Positions 33,950-42,997 are shown, numbered from the stretch's first letter. The stretch is 64,000 bases of DNA from Hymenobacter artigasi (GCF_012275535.1 NZ_JAAVTK010000007.1:62001-126000), one strand, 5' to 3'. Notes: generated from the sequence alone by a model not told the origin. Program-made: numbers and translations.

Positions 33950-34867
33950 ATGCCTGACCACTCGCCCGTCGTTTCGCGCCTCGCGCCCACGCCCAGCGGC
34001 TACCTGCACCTCGGCAACGCCGTGAACTTCGTGCTCACCTGGCTGCTCACGCGAAAAGCCAGCGGCACGCTGCACCTGCGCATCGACGACCTGGACCGCG
34101 CCCGCCTGCGTCCGGCGTACCTGGATAATATCTTCCGCGTTATCGACTGGCTGGGAATTGATTACGACCACGGACCCAACGGCCCCGACGATTTCCTGCG
34201 CCACCACTCGCAGCTGCTTCACCTGCCCGACTACAACCGCGTGCTGCGCCGCCTGGCGCAGCAGCCCGGTTTGCTCCGCGCCAGCCAGCGCACCCGCACC
34301 GGCGGCCCCGAAGCCCCGGTTTCGCTCGAAACGCCCGGCGCGGCGTGGCGGGCGCAGGTGCCGGCTGATACCGCAATCAGCTTTTTTGATGGCTGGCAGG
34401 GCGAAACCAGCGTGCCGCTTGGCGCGCTGATGCCGGATTTTGTGGTTCGCAAAAAGGACGGCGTAGCCGCGTACCAGGTGGCTTCAGTAGTCGATGATTT
34501 GCGCCTCGGTACCAACCTGATTGTGCGCGGGCTGGACCTGCAGACCAGCTCCACCGCCCAGCTCTGGCTGGCCGCGCAGCTCTCGGAAACAACTGCTTTT
34601 AATAGAACACAGGTGCATTTTTTTCATCATTCGCTGCTGACCGATGCGGCCGGCCAGAAGCTCTCCAAGTCGCAGCAGCTGCCGGTCGATGCGGGGGTAC
34701 TAGCGCAGCGGCAGGGCCAGCAAGCGGTTTTTGAGGCGGTGGCCCGGCTGCTGGGGCTGCCGCTGGCGGCAGGGGAGTCGCTGGCGGCGCTGCAAAAGGG
34801 GCACCTCACCCCCGGCCCCTCTCCTTGGGGAGAGGGGAGCCACGGCGGCGCGGGAGTAGCCTTGTAG
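33950..34867 (+). CDS. Glutamyl-tRNA synthetase-like protein (GluQ-RS-type catalytic core)
   Basis: 305 residues from ATG 33950. Class I synthetase core without an anticodon domain: RLAPTPSGYLHLGNAV carries the HIGH-type motif (HLGN), LRIDDLDRARLR follows, and KLSKS near residue 245 is the KMSKS loop. The length suits GluQ-RS, which attaches glutamate to queuosine in tRNA-Asp, but the zinc-binding cysteines of that family are absent (the site reads LLRASQRTRTGG). Function is therefore open. The last 20 residues (HLTPGPSPWGEGSH and on) are translated from a repeat arm, so the natural C-terminus was probably shorter or was replaced. Confidence 0.8.
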   Translation: MPDHSPVVSRLAPTPSGYLHLGNAVNFVLTWLLTRKASGTLHLRIDDLDRARLRPAYLDNIFRVIDWLGIDYDHGPNGPDDFLRHHSQLLHLPDYNRVLRRLAQQPGLLRASQRTRTGGPEAPVSLETPGAAWRAQVPADTAISFFDGWQGETSVPLGALMPDFVVRKKDGVAAYQVASVVDDLRLGTNLIVRGLDLQTSSTAQLWLAAQLSETTAFNRTQVHFFHHSLLTDAAGQKLSKSQQLPVDAGVLAQRQGQQAVFEAVARLLGLPLAAGESLAALQKGHLTPGPSPWGEGSHGGAGVAL

Positions 34868-34960
34868 CACTTGCTTTAGCTTGTGCATCGTTGCGCGGTG
34901 TGCTACAAACCGTCAGGCTCCCCTCTCCCCAAGGAGAGGGGCCGGGGGTGAGGTGACCCC
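34798..34960. repeat. Long inverted repeat joining two convergent genes (CTCACCCCCGGCCCC family)
   Basis: Arms of about 44 bp (34798-34841, 34916-34960) differ by a single base insertion. Within the spacer a second pair, TTGTAGCAC (34862-34870) and GTGCTACAA (34900-34908), makes a nested stem. The left arm is coding for the end of the GluRS-like protein; the right arm ends at the first base of the endonuclease V stop codon. Confidence 0.9.
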
Positions 34961-35649
34961 TACCGCACTTCTTTCTTGAACTGCTCGGCCCAATAATCGG
35001 CCAGCCGGGTTGGCTCCGGCAATTTGTAGCCTTTCAAACACGCCAGGGTGAGGCGGGTGGCGGTGGCTTGGTCGCAACGGTGGCCGGGGCTCACGAACAG
35101 CGGCAGCACCTTATCCTTGCTGCGAATAACCTCGCCGATGAGCTCGCCGGATTTCGCATCGAGCAGCGGCTCGACGTTGCCGCGCTCGATACCGGGCTCC
35201 TGAAAAATGCCCGTCAGCTTATTCTTGGCCACGCCGAAGGTGGGCATGTCGAGCAGCACGCCCAGGTGCGCGGCAATGCCCATGCGGCGCGGGTGCGCAA
35301 TGCCGTGGCCATCGACCATAATCACATCGGGCTTGTTTGCGAGCTTGGCGAAAGCGTGAATCACGTTCGGCGCTTCGCGGAAGGAGAGGAAGCCGGGCAC
35401 GTAGGGCATGTCGACGGGGCCGTAGTTGTACACTTTTTCCACCAGCTCCAGCGAAGGGAATTTCAGCACCACGAACACCGACAGAATGGTGTCGGGCGTG
35501 GGGAAGGAGGAATCGCAGCCGGCAATGAGGCGCGGCTCCTGCGGCAGCGGCTCGTGGCGCACGCGCTGGCGCATTTCGTGCTGCTGCTCGGTGAGGCTTT
35601 TAACGAGGGCCGGGTCGGGGGGCGGGCCGGGCGGGCGGTAGTAGGCCAT
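34960..35649 (-). CDS. nfi: Endonuclease V (deoxyinosine 3' endonuclease)
   Basis: 229 residues. Motifs of the family in order: GCDSSF with the catalytic Asp near residue 45, YVPGFLSFRE with the catalytic Glu, VDGHGIAHPRRMGIAAHLG with Asp-Gly-His-Gly, and FVSPGHRCD. It cuts DNA one base 3' of deaminated adenine. Single gene, ATG 35649. The stop is at the edge of an inverted repeat arm. Confidence 0.94.
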   Translation of the reverse strand: MAYYRPPGPPPDPALVKSLTEQQHEMRQRVRHEPLPQEPRLIAGCDSSFPTPDTILSVFVVLKFPSLELVEKVYNYGPVDMPYVPGFLSFREAPNVIHAFAKLANKPDVIMVDGHGIAHPRRMGIAAHLGVLLDMPTFGVAKNKLTGIFQEPGIERGNVEPLLDAKSGELIGEVIRSKDKVLPLFVSPGHRCDQATATRLTLACLKGYKLPEPTRLADYWAEQFKKEVR

Positions 35650-35789
35650 TGTTGGGAAGAGTTGAGGATTGAATTTTGAGTGATGCGTTTAGGTAATACC
35701 ACTAGCCGGCTGCCAGTAGTTGGCCCCGAATAGCTCAACCGTAGCATCCTGCGGCGGTATGGGGCGTATGAAGGCCATACGTTTCTTCG

Positions 35790-36374
35790 ATGGCCATGTC
35801 TGATTCCACTCCCGAACAACCCGCTTCCACCGGCTCCGGCCCGCTACTGGAGCGCCGCTATTTTATTGACGTGCAGCGGGCGCGGCATTCGCCGGCCCAG
35901 CTTATGGCCGAGGTGCAGGCCGATGTGCCCCGCTTCTCGCCCGAGGCGCTCGCCGATTTCGAAAAGACAACCGGCGACGCGGGCCCCATCAAGACCGGCG
36001 ACGAATTCCACATCACCATTCGCGGCCCGTGGAACGGCAGCGTGCGCGTCACCGATGTCGGGGCCACTTACTTCGAGTTCATTACCCTCGAAGGCCATCC
36101 CGAGGCCGGCCGCATTCGTTTCGAAGCCCACTACCTGGACGAGTCGCCCGACGTGCTGCGGTTTGAAATTCGCTCCTCGGCCCGCTCGCGCGATGGGCTG
36201 GTGGCTTTCGCCTACGACACCCTGGGCGGCGGCAAGCTGATGCAGGAGGCTACCTGGGTCGAATTCTGCCGGCGCGTGGCGGCGGCCAGTGGCGGCCACG
36301 CCCTGGCCGACGTAGTAGTCGAAACCTTCCGGCACGACGAAGCCGGCCACGTGCAGCACACCCGCCATGAGTAG
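35790..36374 (+). CDS. Uncharacterised SRPBCC/DUF1990-like protein, first of a pair
   Basis: 194 residues from ATG 35790; a second ATG at 35796 is equally possible. The centre reads KTGDEFHITIRGPWNGSVRV, then FEFITLEGHPEAGRIRFEAH, a pattern seen in proteins of the DUF1990/SRPBCC type, which form a hydrophobic-pocket fold. No signal peptide, so cytoplasmic. It overlaps the next gene, a DUF1990 protein, by 8 bp and the two probably act together. No function is known. Confidence 0.7.
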   Translation: MAMSDSTPEQPASTGSGPLLERRYFIDVQRARHSPAQLMAEVQADVPRFSPEALADFEKTTGDAGPIKTGDEFHITIRGPWNGSVRVTDVGATYFEFITLEGHPEAGRIRFEAHYLDESPDVLRFEIRSSARSRDGLVAFAYDTLGGGKLMQEATWVEFCRRVAAASGGHALADVVVETFRHDEAGHVQHTRHE

Positions 36375-37086
36375 CCCAACTATTGCCGTGCCGGCCTCGG
36401 CAAAGCCGCCCGCCTGGGAACAGTACCGCGCCCGCCTCGATGCCTACCGCAACGCCAAAGTCAACTACGACTTTTCGCGCCAGAACGAGCACACCAGCGC
36501 CACCGGCTGGCGCCTCGACGATTACGAAACCGACCTGCCCGCCGAAGCCCCCGGCCCGCCCGAGGCTGCCGGCTCCTTCGCCGCCGCCCAGGACGTGCTG
36601 CGCCGCTACGCCTTCCCGCCGCCCGACCTCATCACCGGCTACTTCGACCCCAGTGTGCCGCTCGAAAAGCGCATTATGGTGCTACGGGCGCACTTTCTGG
36701 TCTTCAATTTTTACTTCGGCGTGCGCGTGAGCGAGGTTACCGATGAGGAAGCCCGCCCCACGCCCGGCGGCCCGGCCGGGTCGGGGCCGGAACGGGTGTG
36801 GGGCTACGGCTACCGCACCCTCGAAGGCCACTTCGAGCGCGGTCAGATTGACTTCACCATTCACAAAAACCTGACGACCGGCGCGGTGCATTTTCGCATT
36901 CACGCCGTGTCGCAGTCGGGACAGATTCGCAACCCGTTCTACTGGGTTGGCTTCAAGCTGTTTGGGCGAATACTCCAGCGCAAGTTTGCCCGCGAGTCGT
37001 TGCGGCGCATGCGGGAGCTGGTGGGCCAGGCTTTGGCACAGGGCGCGCCAGCCGCCGCCGCCGCCGGGGCACCGCGGCCGGGATAA
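36367..37086 (+). CDS. DUF1990 family protein, second of a pair
   Basis: 239 residues. The DUF1990 core is RVSEVTDEE, GYGYRTLEGHFERGQIDF and, near the end, GFKLFGRILQRKFARESLRRM. In the N-terminal part KVNYDFSRQNEHTSATGWRL is unusual. The C-terminus is Ala/Pro-rich low complexity. The family is found in bacteria and plants and is uncharacterised. It starts inside the stop region of the preceding related gene, which suggests coupled translation. Confidence 0.75.
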   Translation: MSSPTIAVPASAKPPAWEQYRARLDAYRNAKVNYDFSRQNEHTSATGWRLDDYETDLPAEAPGPPEAAGSFAAAQDVLRRYAFPPPDLITGYFDPSVPLEKRIMVLRAHFLVFNFYFGVRVSEVTDEEARPTPGGPAGSGPERVWGYGYRTLEGHFERGQIDFTIHKNLTTGAVHFRIHAVSQSGQIRNPFYWVGFKLFGRILQRKFARESLRRMRELVGQALAQGAPAAAAAGAPRPG

Positions 37087-37100
37087 TAAGCTGCGACGTT

Positions 37101-37406
37101 TTAGTGGAACAGCCGTTTTTCAGCCCAAAAGGTGCCGAATGGCAGCACGGAAACGGCCAGCGCCAGCAGCGCTTTTCCAAACGACCAGCGCCGCTCAATG
37201 GCCACCTGAATAACCAGCAGCACGTACGCCACAAACAGCACCCCGTGCGCCATGCCCACGTAGCGCACCGCCAGAGGCTGGCCCGCCAGGTATTTTAAGG
37301 GCATGGCAATGCCCAGCAACACCAGCAACGAAATGCCTTCCAGAAAACCAATCAGCCGCAGGCGACCCAGTGAAGTGAGGAAAAGATGACCGGGCGTGAG
37401 GGGCAT
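37101..37406 (-). CDS. DUF3817 family small membrane protein
   Basis: 101 residues with three hydrophobic helices: LRLIGFLEGISLLVLLGIAM, VRYVGMAHGVLFVAYVLLVI and ALLALAVSVLPFGTFWAE. The words GFLEGIS, KYLAGQPLAVRYVGMAHG and PFGTFWAEKRL are typical of DUF3817. Inner membrane, role unknown. Stop is 14 bp from the stop of the convergent DUF1990 gene. Confidence 0.88.
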   Translation of the reverse strand: MPLTPGHLFLTSLGRLRLIGFLEGISLLVLLGIAMPLKYLAGQPLAVRYVGMAHGVLFVAYVLLVIQVAIERRWSFGKALLALAVSVLPFGTFWAEKRLFH

Positions 37407-37591
37407 AGCAACGTGCGTTTGGGTGGAAACGCAAAGCTACCCCATGCCTTTCGGCCCGGCTCCGCAAACTTTAGCGGCGCTGTCTGGTTATACACTTCAG
37501 GGTTTCCGGTACTTAGGCAATGAGCGTGTTCCGCCACTGCCGTTGTGCCGACTTAATGCCCTAATTATTAAAGCTTACAACACCCCCAATT

Positions 37592-38638
37592 ATGCTTCCA
37601 ACGAAAGCCTACGCCGCCCCGGCTCCCAGTGTCCCCCTCGCGCCCTTCGATTTTGAGCGCCGCGAAGTAGGCCCGCACGATGTGCTCATTGATATTCAGT
37701 TTTGTGGCGTGTGCCACTCCGACCTGCACCAGGTGCGCGACGAGTGGGGCGGCTCGATGTTCCCGATGGTGCCCGGCCACGAAATTGTGGGCCGCATCAG
37801 CAAAGTGGGCGACCACGTGAAAAACTTTAAAGTAGGCGACCTGGCCGGCGTGGGCTGCATGGTGGACTCGTGCCGCACCTGCCCCAGCTGCCAGGAAGGC
37901 TTGGAGCAGTACTGCGAAACCACCGGCATGGTGGGCACCTACAACAGCCGCGAGATTGGCAGCGGCGCGCCCACCTACGGCGGCTACTCCAGCCAGATTG
38001 TGGTGGACGAAAAGTACACCCTCAAAGTATCCGATAAGCTGGACCTGGCCCGTGTGGCGCCGCTGCTCTGCGCCGGCATCACCACCTACTCGCCCCTGCG
38101 CCAGTGGAAAGTGGGCCCCGGCCACCGCGTAGGCGTGATGGGCCTGGGCGGCCTGGGCCACATGGCCGTGAAGCTCGCCGCCGCCATGGGTGCCGAGGTA
38201 ACGGTGCTCAGCACCTCGCCGGGCAAAGAAGCCGATGCCAAAGAGCTGGGCGCCCACAAGTTTGTGGTAACCAAAGACGAGGCCCAGCTGAAGTCGGTAG
38301 GCAACTACTTCGACTTCATTATCAACACCGTATCGGCCCAGCTCGACCTAGCCACCTACGTGAACCTGCTGCGCCGCGACGGCACCATGATTCTGCTGGG
38401 CGTGCCCACCGAGGCCCCGCACATCCACGCCTTCAACCTCATCAGCAAGCGCCGTCGCATTGCCGGCTCGCTCATTGGTGGCATTGCCGAAACCCAGGAA
38501 ATGCTGGACTTCTGCGCCGAGCACAACATCATGTCCGATATCGAGCTGATTGACATGAAGGACATCAACGAGTCGTATGAGCGCATGCTGAAAGGCGACG
38601 TGAAATACCGCTTCGTGATTGACATGGCCACGCTGTAA
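37592..38638 (+). CDS. Zinc-dependent NAD(P) alcohol dehydrogenase (YahK/CAD type)
   Basis: 348 residues. Catalytic zinc site CGVCHSDLH near residue 38 with GHEIVG; structural zinc Cys set in SCRTCPSCQEGLEQYC; cofactor fold GVMGLGGLGHMAVKLA near residue 175. The segment VLSTSPGKEADAKELGA with Ser-Thr-Ser after the beta strand fits NADP use. Members of this group reduce a broad range of aldehydes. The gene stands alone and ends at a two-way terminator. Confidence 0.92.
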   Translation: MLPTKAYAAPAPSVPLAPFDFERREVGPHDVLIDIQFCGVCHSDLHQVRDEWGGSMFPMVPGHEIVGRISKVGDHVKNFKVGDLAGVGCMVDSCRTCPSCQEGLEQYCETTGMVGTYNSREIGSGAPTYGGYSSQIVVDEKYTLKVSDKLDLARVAPLLCAGITTYSPLRQWKVGPGHRVGVMGLGGLGHMAVKLAAAMGAEVTVLSTSPGKEADAKELGAHKFVVTKDEAQLKSVGNYFDFIINTVSAQLDLATYVNLLRRDGTMILLGVPTEAPHIHAFNLISKRRRIAGSLIGGIAETQEMLDFCAEHNIMSDIELIDMKDINESYERMLKGDVKYRFVIDMATL

Positions 38639-38661
38639 CAACCAGCAGCCACTCGATTATT

Positions 38662-38709
38662 AAACGCAAAAAGGCGGCTTTCCGCGAGGGAAGCCGGCTT
38701 TTTGCGTTT
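38662..38709. terminator. Two-way terminator between convergent genes
   Basis: 19-bp arms at 38662-38680 and 38691-38709 with one mismatch; A run on the left, T run on the right, so it can stop transcription from the alcohol dehydrogenase gene and from the delta-60 gene. Confidence 0.85.
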
Positions 38710-38731
38710 GGCCGATATATTGGATTCGGGC

Positions 38732-41302
38732 TTATTCAATGGCAATGCGCTGCCAGCTTTGGCCGGCCGTGGTGGCAATGCCCAACAGGTACAGGCCCGG
38801 CGCCAGGCCCGCCAGCGGTACGGTGCCATTGGCCTGCGCCAGCGCCCAGCGGCGCACCGTGCGGCCCTGCAGGTCGGCCAGTAGTACGGGGCCGGTGGGC
38901 GCGGCGGGCAGGCGCAGGGTGAGCTGGTCGTGGGCCGGGTTGGGGAAGGCCTCGGCCAGCGGCACTGCCGTGGCGGCACGCGTGGCCAGGGCCACGTTCA
39001 CGAGGCGGGCCAGCCCGTAGCGCGGCTGCCCGGCCACGCTGGTGAAGTTGCCGCTGAGCACAATGGCATTGGTGCCGGGCTGGAGGTAAACGGCCGCCGC
39101 CGCGGGCGAAAACGACTCATTGCCCACCACTACCGCCTGAAAACCAGCATCGAAGCTGCCGGTGGTGGTGAGGCGAACCAGGCGCTCGGTTTGCGAGGTG
39201 GTGCCGGGCGACATGATGAGCAGCTTGCCATCGGGCTGTTCGGCCAGCGTGTGGGCGGCGCTGGCGGCCGTAAAGCCGGGGTCGGGTGCGCCGCTTGGCA
39301 GCAGGCGCAGCAGGCCGTAGGGCGCGGCCTGCCCGTTGAAGGTGGTGAAGTTGCCATTCACCATAATTTTGCCGCCGGCCACGGCCACGATGCTGAACAG
39401 CGAGCCAAGGCCGCCGCCCGTGCCAATCGAGAAGGTGTTGTCGATGGTGCCATCGAGGTTGAAGCGGTCCACGTAGCTGCGGGTGGCATCGTTCCAGAGC
39501 ACCAGCGTCTGGCCGTTGGCCAGGCCCACGGGGTAGCGGAAGCCGGCGGTATTGCCCACGCCCATATTGGGCACCTGCCACGCGGCGTTGGTGGGCGGCG
39601 CAAACTGGGCATTGAGCGTGCCATCGGCATTGAGGCGGGCCAGCGTCCGGCGAGGCTGGCCATTGACGGTCGTGCTGAGGCTGGTCACCAGCACCCCACC
39701 GCCGGGGTGCGCGGTAATGGTTGCCCCAAGGCTGTAAAACGGGTACGGGCGGCTCCAGCGGAGTTCGGCCGCGGCAAAAGCGGCGTCGAACGTGCCATTG
39801 GCCAGCACGCGGCGCACCAGCGCGGTGCTGTCGGTGTGCTGGTAAGCGGTGTAAAAGGTGCCGTCGGGCTGCGGAAATGCGGTGTATGAGTAGCTGGAGC
39901 CATTGGGCCGGGTAGTGCCCGGCGGCAGGGCAATCAGGGCGTTGTAAGTACCATTGGCATTAACCCGATGAAAGTGGTAGTAGCCCTGAGTGCTCACCGC
40001 CTGGCCGTTGAAGGTGGTGAGGCCGTAGGAGTTCAGCACGAGCTGCCCGTTGTTTTGCGGAATGACGAGCCCCGAGGCGACCATTTCCAGCAACATGGTG
40101 TAGCTGGTATCGACGTTGCCAGTGGCCAGCAGGCGCGCCACGCCGCTGCTTGGCTGGCTGCCGAAGCTATCGAAAAAGCCAACCGCGAGGTACTGGCCAT
40201 TATTCAGCTCTACCACGCGCATCACGGCCCCGTAGTTGCCCTGACTGCCCGCCGCGAAAGCGGCATCAACCGTTCCGGTTGGGTTCAGCCGTAGCAGGCC
40301 GGTGCCGTTGAGCCCGCCGAATGAGCTAAAAGAACCCGTTACCAGGATGCTGCCATCGGCGCGGAGGCCGAGGCCGAGCACTATTCCGCTGGCCGCCACG
40401 CGGGTAAAAGCGGGGTCCAGCGCGCCGGTGGGCAGCAGGCGCACCACCAGGTTGGCCCCGTTGGACGAGCTGGTCACCGTGTTGCCCCCGAGCACGAGCT
40501 TGCCGTCGGGCTGCCGCACCATATCGAATACAAACGCGTAGCTGACCAGCGGCGAGTTGAATGAGGCATCGCGGCTGCCGGTGGCGCTAAGGCGCGCCAC
40601 GCCGGGGCAGGGCTGCCCGTCCACGGCATCGAACTGGCCGGCCACCATAATGGTGCCGTCGGGCTGCGCGATAATGCGCCGGATTTCGCCGTAGCCGCCC
40701 GCCCCGTTGGTGAACCCGGCTCCGGTGGCAAAGCTGGTATCGAGCCGGCCGGTGGGCAACAGCCGAATCACGCCCTTGGTGGGCTGCCCGTTGAAGGTGG
40801 CCTGCAATACGCCGCCTACCACAATCTTGCCATCGGCCTGCACGGCAATGCTGTAAACGCTGCTCTGCCACCCGGTACCACCCGAGCTGAACGAGCTGTC
40901 GAGGCTGCCATCGGCATTGAGGCGGATGAGGTTTTGCACGGGTGTGCCATTGTAGCCCACTACGCCATACTCGCCCCCCAGCAGGATTTTTCCGTCGGAC
41001 TGGAGCGCCAGCGCGGTAATGTTGGCACTGGGGCCGCTGCCGGCCTGCGCCCGGAACGTGAGGTCGGGGGTGCCGTCGGCATTGAGACGGGCCACCCGGG
41101 GCGACGGCTGCCCGTTCATCAGCTGAAAATGGCCGGTGATGAGCACCTTGCCATCGGGCTGCTTAAGGGAAGCGAAAACCCCACTGCCGGGGGCCGTGAG
41201 CGTGCTGGGCGCAAAGCTGGGGTCGAGCTGCTGTGCGGCGGCGGAAAGCCAGCTGCCGCAGCTCAGCAAAACGGCCGCGAGAAACGAATAAAAAAGACGC
41301 AT
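38732..41302 (-). CDS. Delta-60 repeat surface protein with T9SS sorting domain
   Basis: 856 residues from ATG 41302 (signal peptide MRLFYSFLAAVLLSCGSW). About thirteen delta-60 repeats of roughly 55-60 residues follow, each with a core such as VARLNADGTPDLTF, LIRLNADGSLDSSF or VIRLLPTGRLDTSF and often LQSDGKILLGG. These form a beta-propeller- or solenoid-like stretch. The last 80 residues are a T9SS type A signal (AFPNPAHDQLTLRL, LLADLQGRTVRRW, GLYLLGI). It is expected to be exported by T9SS and placed at the cell surface. Ligand unknown. The repeats are similar at protein level but not long identical DNA copies. Confidence 0.9.
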   Translation of the reverse strand: MRLFYSFLAAVLLSCGSWLSAAAQQLDPSFAPSTLTAPGSGVFASLKQPDGKVLITGHFQLMNGQPSPRVARLNADGTPDLTFRAQAGSGPSANITALALQSDGKILLGGEYGVVGYNGTPVQNLIRLNADGSLDSSFSSGGTGWQSSVYSIAVQADGKIVVGGVLQATFNGQPTKGVIRLLPTGRLDTSFATGAGFTNGAGGYGEIRRIIAQPDGTIMVAGQFDAVDGQPCPGVARLSATGSRDASFNSPLVSYAFVFDMVRQPDGKLVLGGNTVTSSSNGANLVVRLLPTGALDPAFTRVAASGIVLGLGLRADGSILVTGSFSSFGGLNGTGLLRLNPTGTVDAAFAAGSQGNYGAVMRVVELNNGQYLAVGFFDSFGSQPSSGVARLLATGNVDTSYTMLLEMVASGLVIPQNNGQLVLNSYGLTTFNGQAVSTQGYYHFHRVNANGTYNALIALPPGTTRPNGSSYSYTAFPQPDGTFYTAYQHTDSTALVRRVLANGTFDAAFAAAELRWSRPYPFYSLGATITAHPGGGVLVTSLSTTVNGQPRRTLARLNADGTLNAQFAPPTNAAWQVPNMGVGNTAGFRYPVGLANGQTLVLWNDATRSYVDRFNLDGTIDNTFSIGTGGGLGSLFSIVAVAGGKIMVNGNFTTFNGQAAPYGLLRLLPSGAPDPGFTAASAAHTLAEQPDGKLLIMSPGTTSQTERLVRLTTTGSFDAGFQAVVVGNESFSPAAAAVYLQPGTNAIVLSGNFTSVAGQPRYGLARLVNVALATRAATAVPLAEAFPNPAHDQLTLRLPAAPTGPVLLADLQGRTVRRWALAQANGTVPLAGLAPGLYLLGIATTAGQSWQRIAIE

Positions 41303-41358
41303 GAATTTGGAAGGAAAGGAATTAACGCAGGATTTATTCAATCAAATTTAAGGCTTGC

Positions 41359-42903
41359 TTATTGTTTCGTGAACAGGTACGGGTCTTGCTCCAGCCCGTC
41401 ATTCACCCGGATTTCCAGGGTTTTCACCTGCCCGTTCTCCACGGCGAAGGGAGCCGGGAAAATCCCGTAAGCCGCGTTGGAAAAGGTGCTGCGGAAGGTG
41501 TCGCCGTCCATATAGTCCAGCGTGGTGGTGAGGGCGGGGTGATGCGAGAAACGCACGAGCAGCTGCTTGCCTTTGGGCTCGACGGTGATGGTGCCATATA
41601 CCGGGTGCTGGTAGGTGCCGGCGTAGTCTTTGAGGCTGCGGGCGGGCTTGTTTTTCTTCGCCACGCGGGCGGCCAGCTCGGCCACGCTTTTGGCGGTTTC
41701 GGCGTTGCCTTTCTGAGCGAAGGCGTAGAGCTGGCGGCTGCGGTCCACGTAGGGCACGCCCAGGTAGGCATCGAGCAGCTGGTAGCGCAGGGCCTCGAAG
41801 AAGCTCTGGTTGTCCTGGTTGGTGAGTACGGCGAGGCCCAGGTTTTCCTCGGGCACGAAGCACACGTTGGTTACGAAGCCATTGGCCCCGCCGGTGTGCC
41901 AGTAAATCTGGCGGGCGTTATAGTCGGCCGAATACACGCCCAGGCCGTAGGTGCGGAAGTGGCTGGGGAAGATGGGCGACTTACTGGCGCTCACCAGCGT
42001 GTTGCCTTCGCGGGTGCGGCGCAGCGTGGCCCAGGGCATGATGCGCTGGCCGTTGTACTGGCCGCTGTCGAGCTGGAAGCGCAGCCAGTGGCCCAAGTCA
42101 TTCACGTTGGAAACCAGGCTGGCGGCCGGCCCGAAGTTATCGACCTCATCGAACGGCACTCGCGTGAGCGCACCAAACGCCGTGGTGTAGGGCAGCGCCA
42201 CGTTGGCCCGCTGGCTGGCCCCGGCCGTGCTGGGGTACGTATTGTTCATACCCAGCGGGGTGAGCAGGCGCTGCTGCACGAAGTCCTGCCAGGTGGTGCC
42301 GCCGGTGGCCACGGGAATGATTTCGCCGGCTGTGAGGAAGCCGTAGTTGCTATAGCCGTACTGCTGCCGAAACAGCCCCACAGGCTTCAGGTAGCGCACT
42401 TTTTGCAGGATTTCGGCCCGGCTCAGGTTGGAGTCCCAGAAGGTGAAATCGCCCTGAAACGTCTTGGTGCCCATGCGGTGCCCCAGCACATCGCGGATGG
42501 TGACGAGGCGCGTGCTGACGGAGTCGTAGAGCCGGAAATCGGGCAGGTACTGGCGCACCGGGTCGTCGAGCTTCAGCTTCTTTTCCTCGACCAATTGCGA
42601 AATAGCGGTGCCGGTGAAGAGCTTGGAATTGGAGGCAATGAGGAAGAGCGTGTTGCCATCTACAGGCTCGGGCTTGCCCACGGCCTTCACGCCAAAACCC
42701 TGCGACACCACTACCTGCCCATCCTTCACCACCGTCACGGCCAGGCCGGGAATGTTCCACAGTTTGAGGCCGCGCTGCACGTAGCTGGCCAGGCTGTCGC
42801 GCACGAAGGCGTTGCCGGCATTGGGCGTGGTCGTTTGGGCGTGGGCGGGTAGGCCAAGGGCGGCGGCCGCAGCCAGGGTTGCCAGGAAAAGGGTAGGGCG
42901 CAT
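41359..42903 (-). CDS. Serine hydrolase (class C beta-lactamase/DD-peptidase family), DUF3471-like tail
   Basis: 514 residues. Signal peptide MRPTLFLATLAAAAALGLPAHA. Motifs: SxxK in IASNSKLFTG (residues about 90-99), YxN in YGYSNYGFL, and WHTGGANGF as the third active-site strand (HTG). Residues about 390-505 form a beta-rich DUF3471-like domain beginning LKDYAGTYQHPVYG. No T9SS signal is seen, so it is probably periplasmic. Substrate unknown. It follows the delta-60 gene's promoter side in the same direction with a 56-bp gap to it. Confidence 0.9.
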   Translation of the reverse strand: MRPTLFLATLAAAAALGLPAHAQTTTPNAGNAFVRDSLASYVQRGLKLWNIPGLAVTVVKDGQVVVSQGFGVKAVGKPEPVDGNTLFLIASNSKLFTGTAISQLVEEKKLKLDDPVRQYLPDFRLYDSVSTRLVTIRDVLGHRMGTKTFQGDFTFWDSNLSRAEILQKVRYLKPVGLFRQQYGYSNYGFLTAGEIIPVATGGTTWQDFVQQRLLTPLGMNNTYPSTAGASQRANVALPYTTAFGALTRVPFDEVDNFGPAASLVSNVNDLGHWLRFQLDSGQYNGQRIMPWATLRRTREGNTLVSASKSPIFPSHFRTYGLGVYSADYNARQIYWHTGGANGFVTNVCFVPEENLGLAVLTNQDNQSFFEALRYQLLDAYLGVPYVDRSRQLYAFAQKGNAETAKSVAELAARVAKKNKPARSLKDYAGTYQHPVYGTITVEPKGKQLLVRFSHHPALTTTLDYMDGDTFRSTFSNAAYGIFPAPFAVENGQVKTLEIRVNDGLEQDPYLFTKQ

Positions 42904-42919
42904 GGGTTGCTATAAAGTT

Positions 42920-42966
42920 AAAAAAGAGTCGGCTGAAACGCTCATCAGAGCATCTCAGCCGACTCA
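42920..42966 (-). terminator. Terminator after the PolB-type exonuclease gene
   Basis: Arms GAGTCGGCTGA (42926-42936) and TCAGCCGACTC (42955-42965) pair perfectly; on the minus strand they are followed by TTTTTT. It lies 31 bp after the exonuclease stop. Confidence 0.8.
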
Positions 42967-42997
42967 AAGCTAAGCAGGTGTCGGATGGAACCCGCCA

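Noticed and set aside
41362..42852. Long plus-strand open frame opposite the serine hydrolase
   Set aside because: Antisense of a gene with all active-site motifs; no independent evidence.
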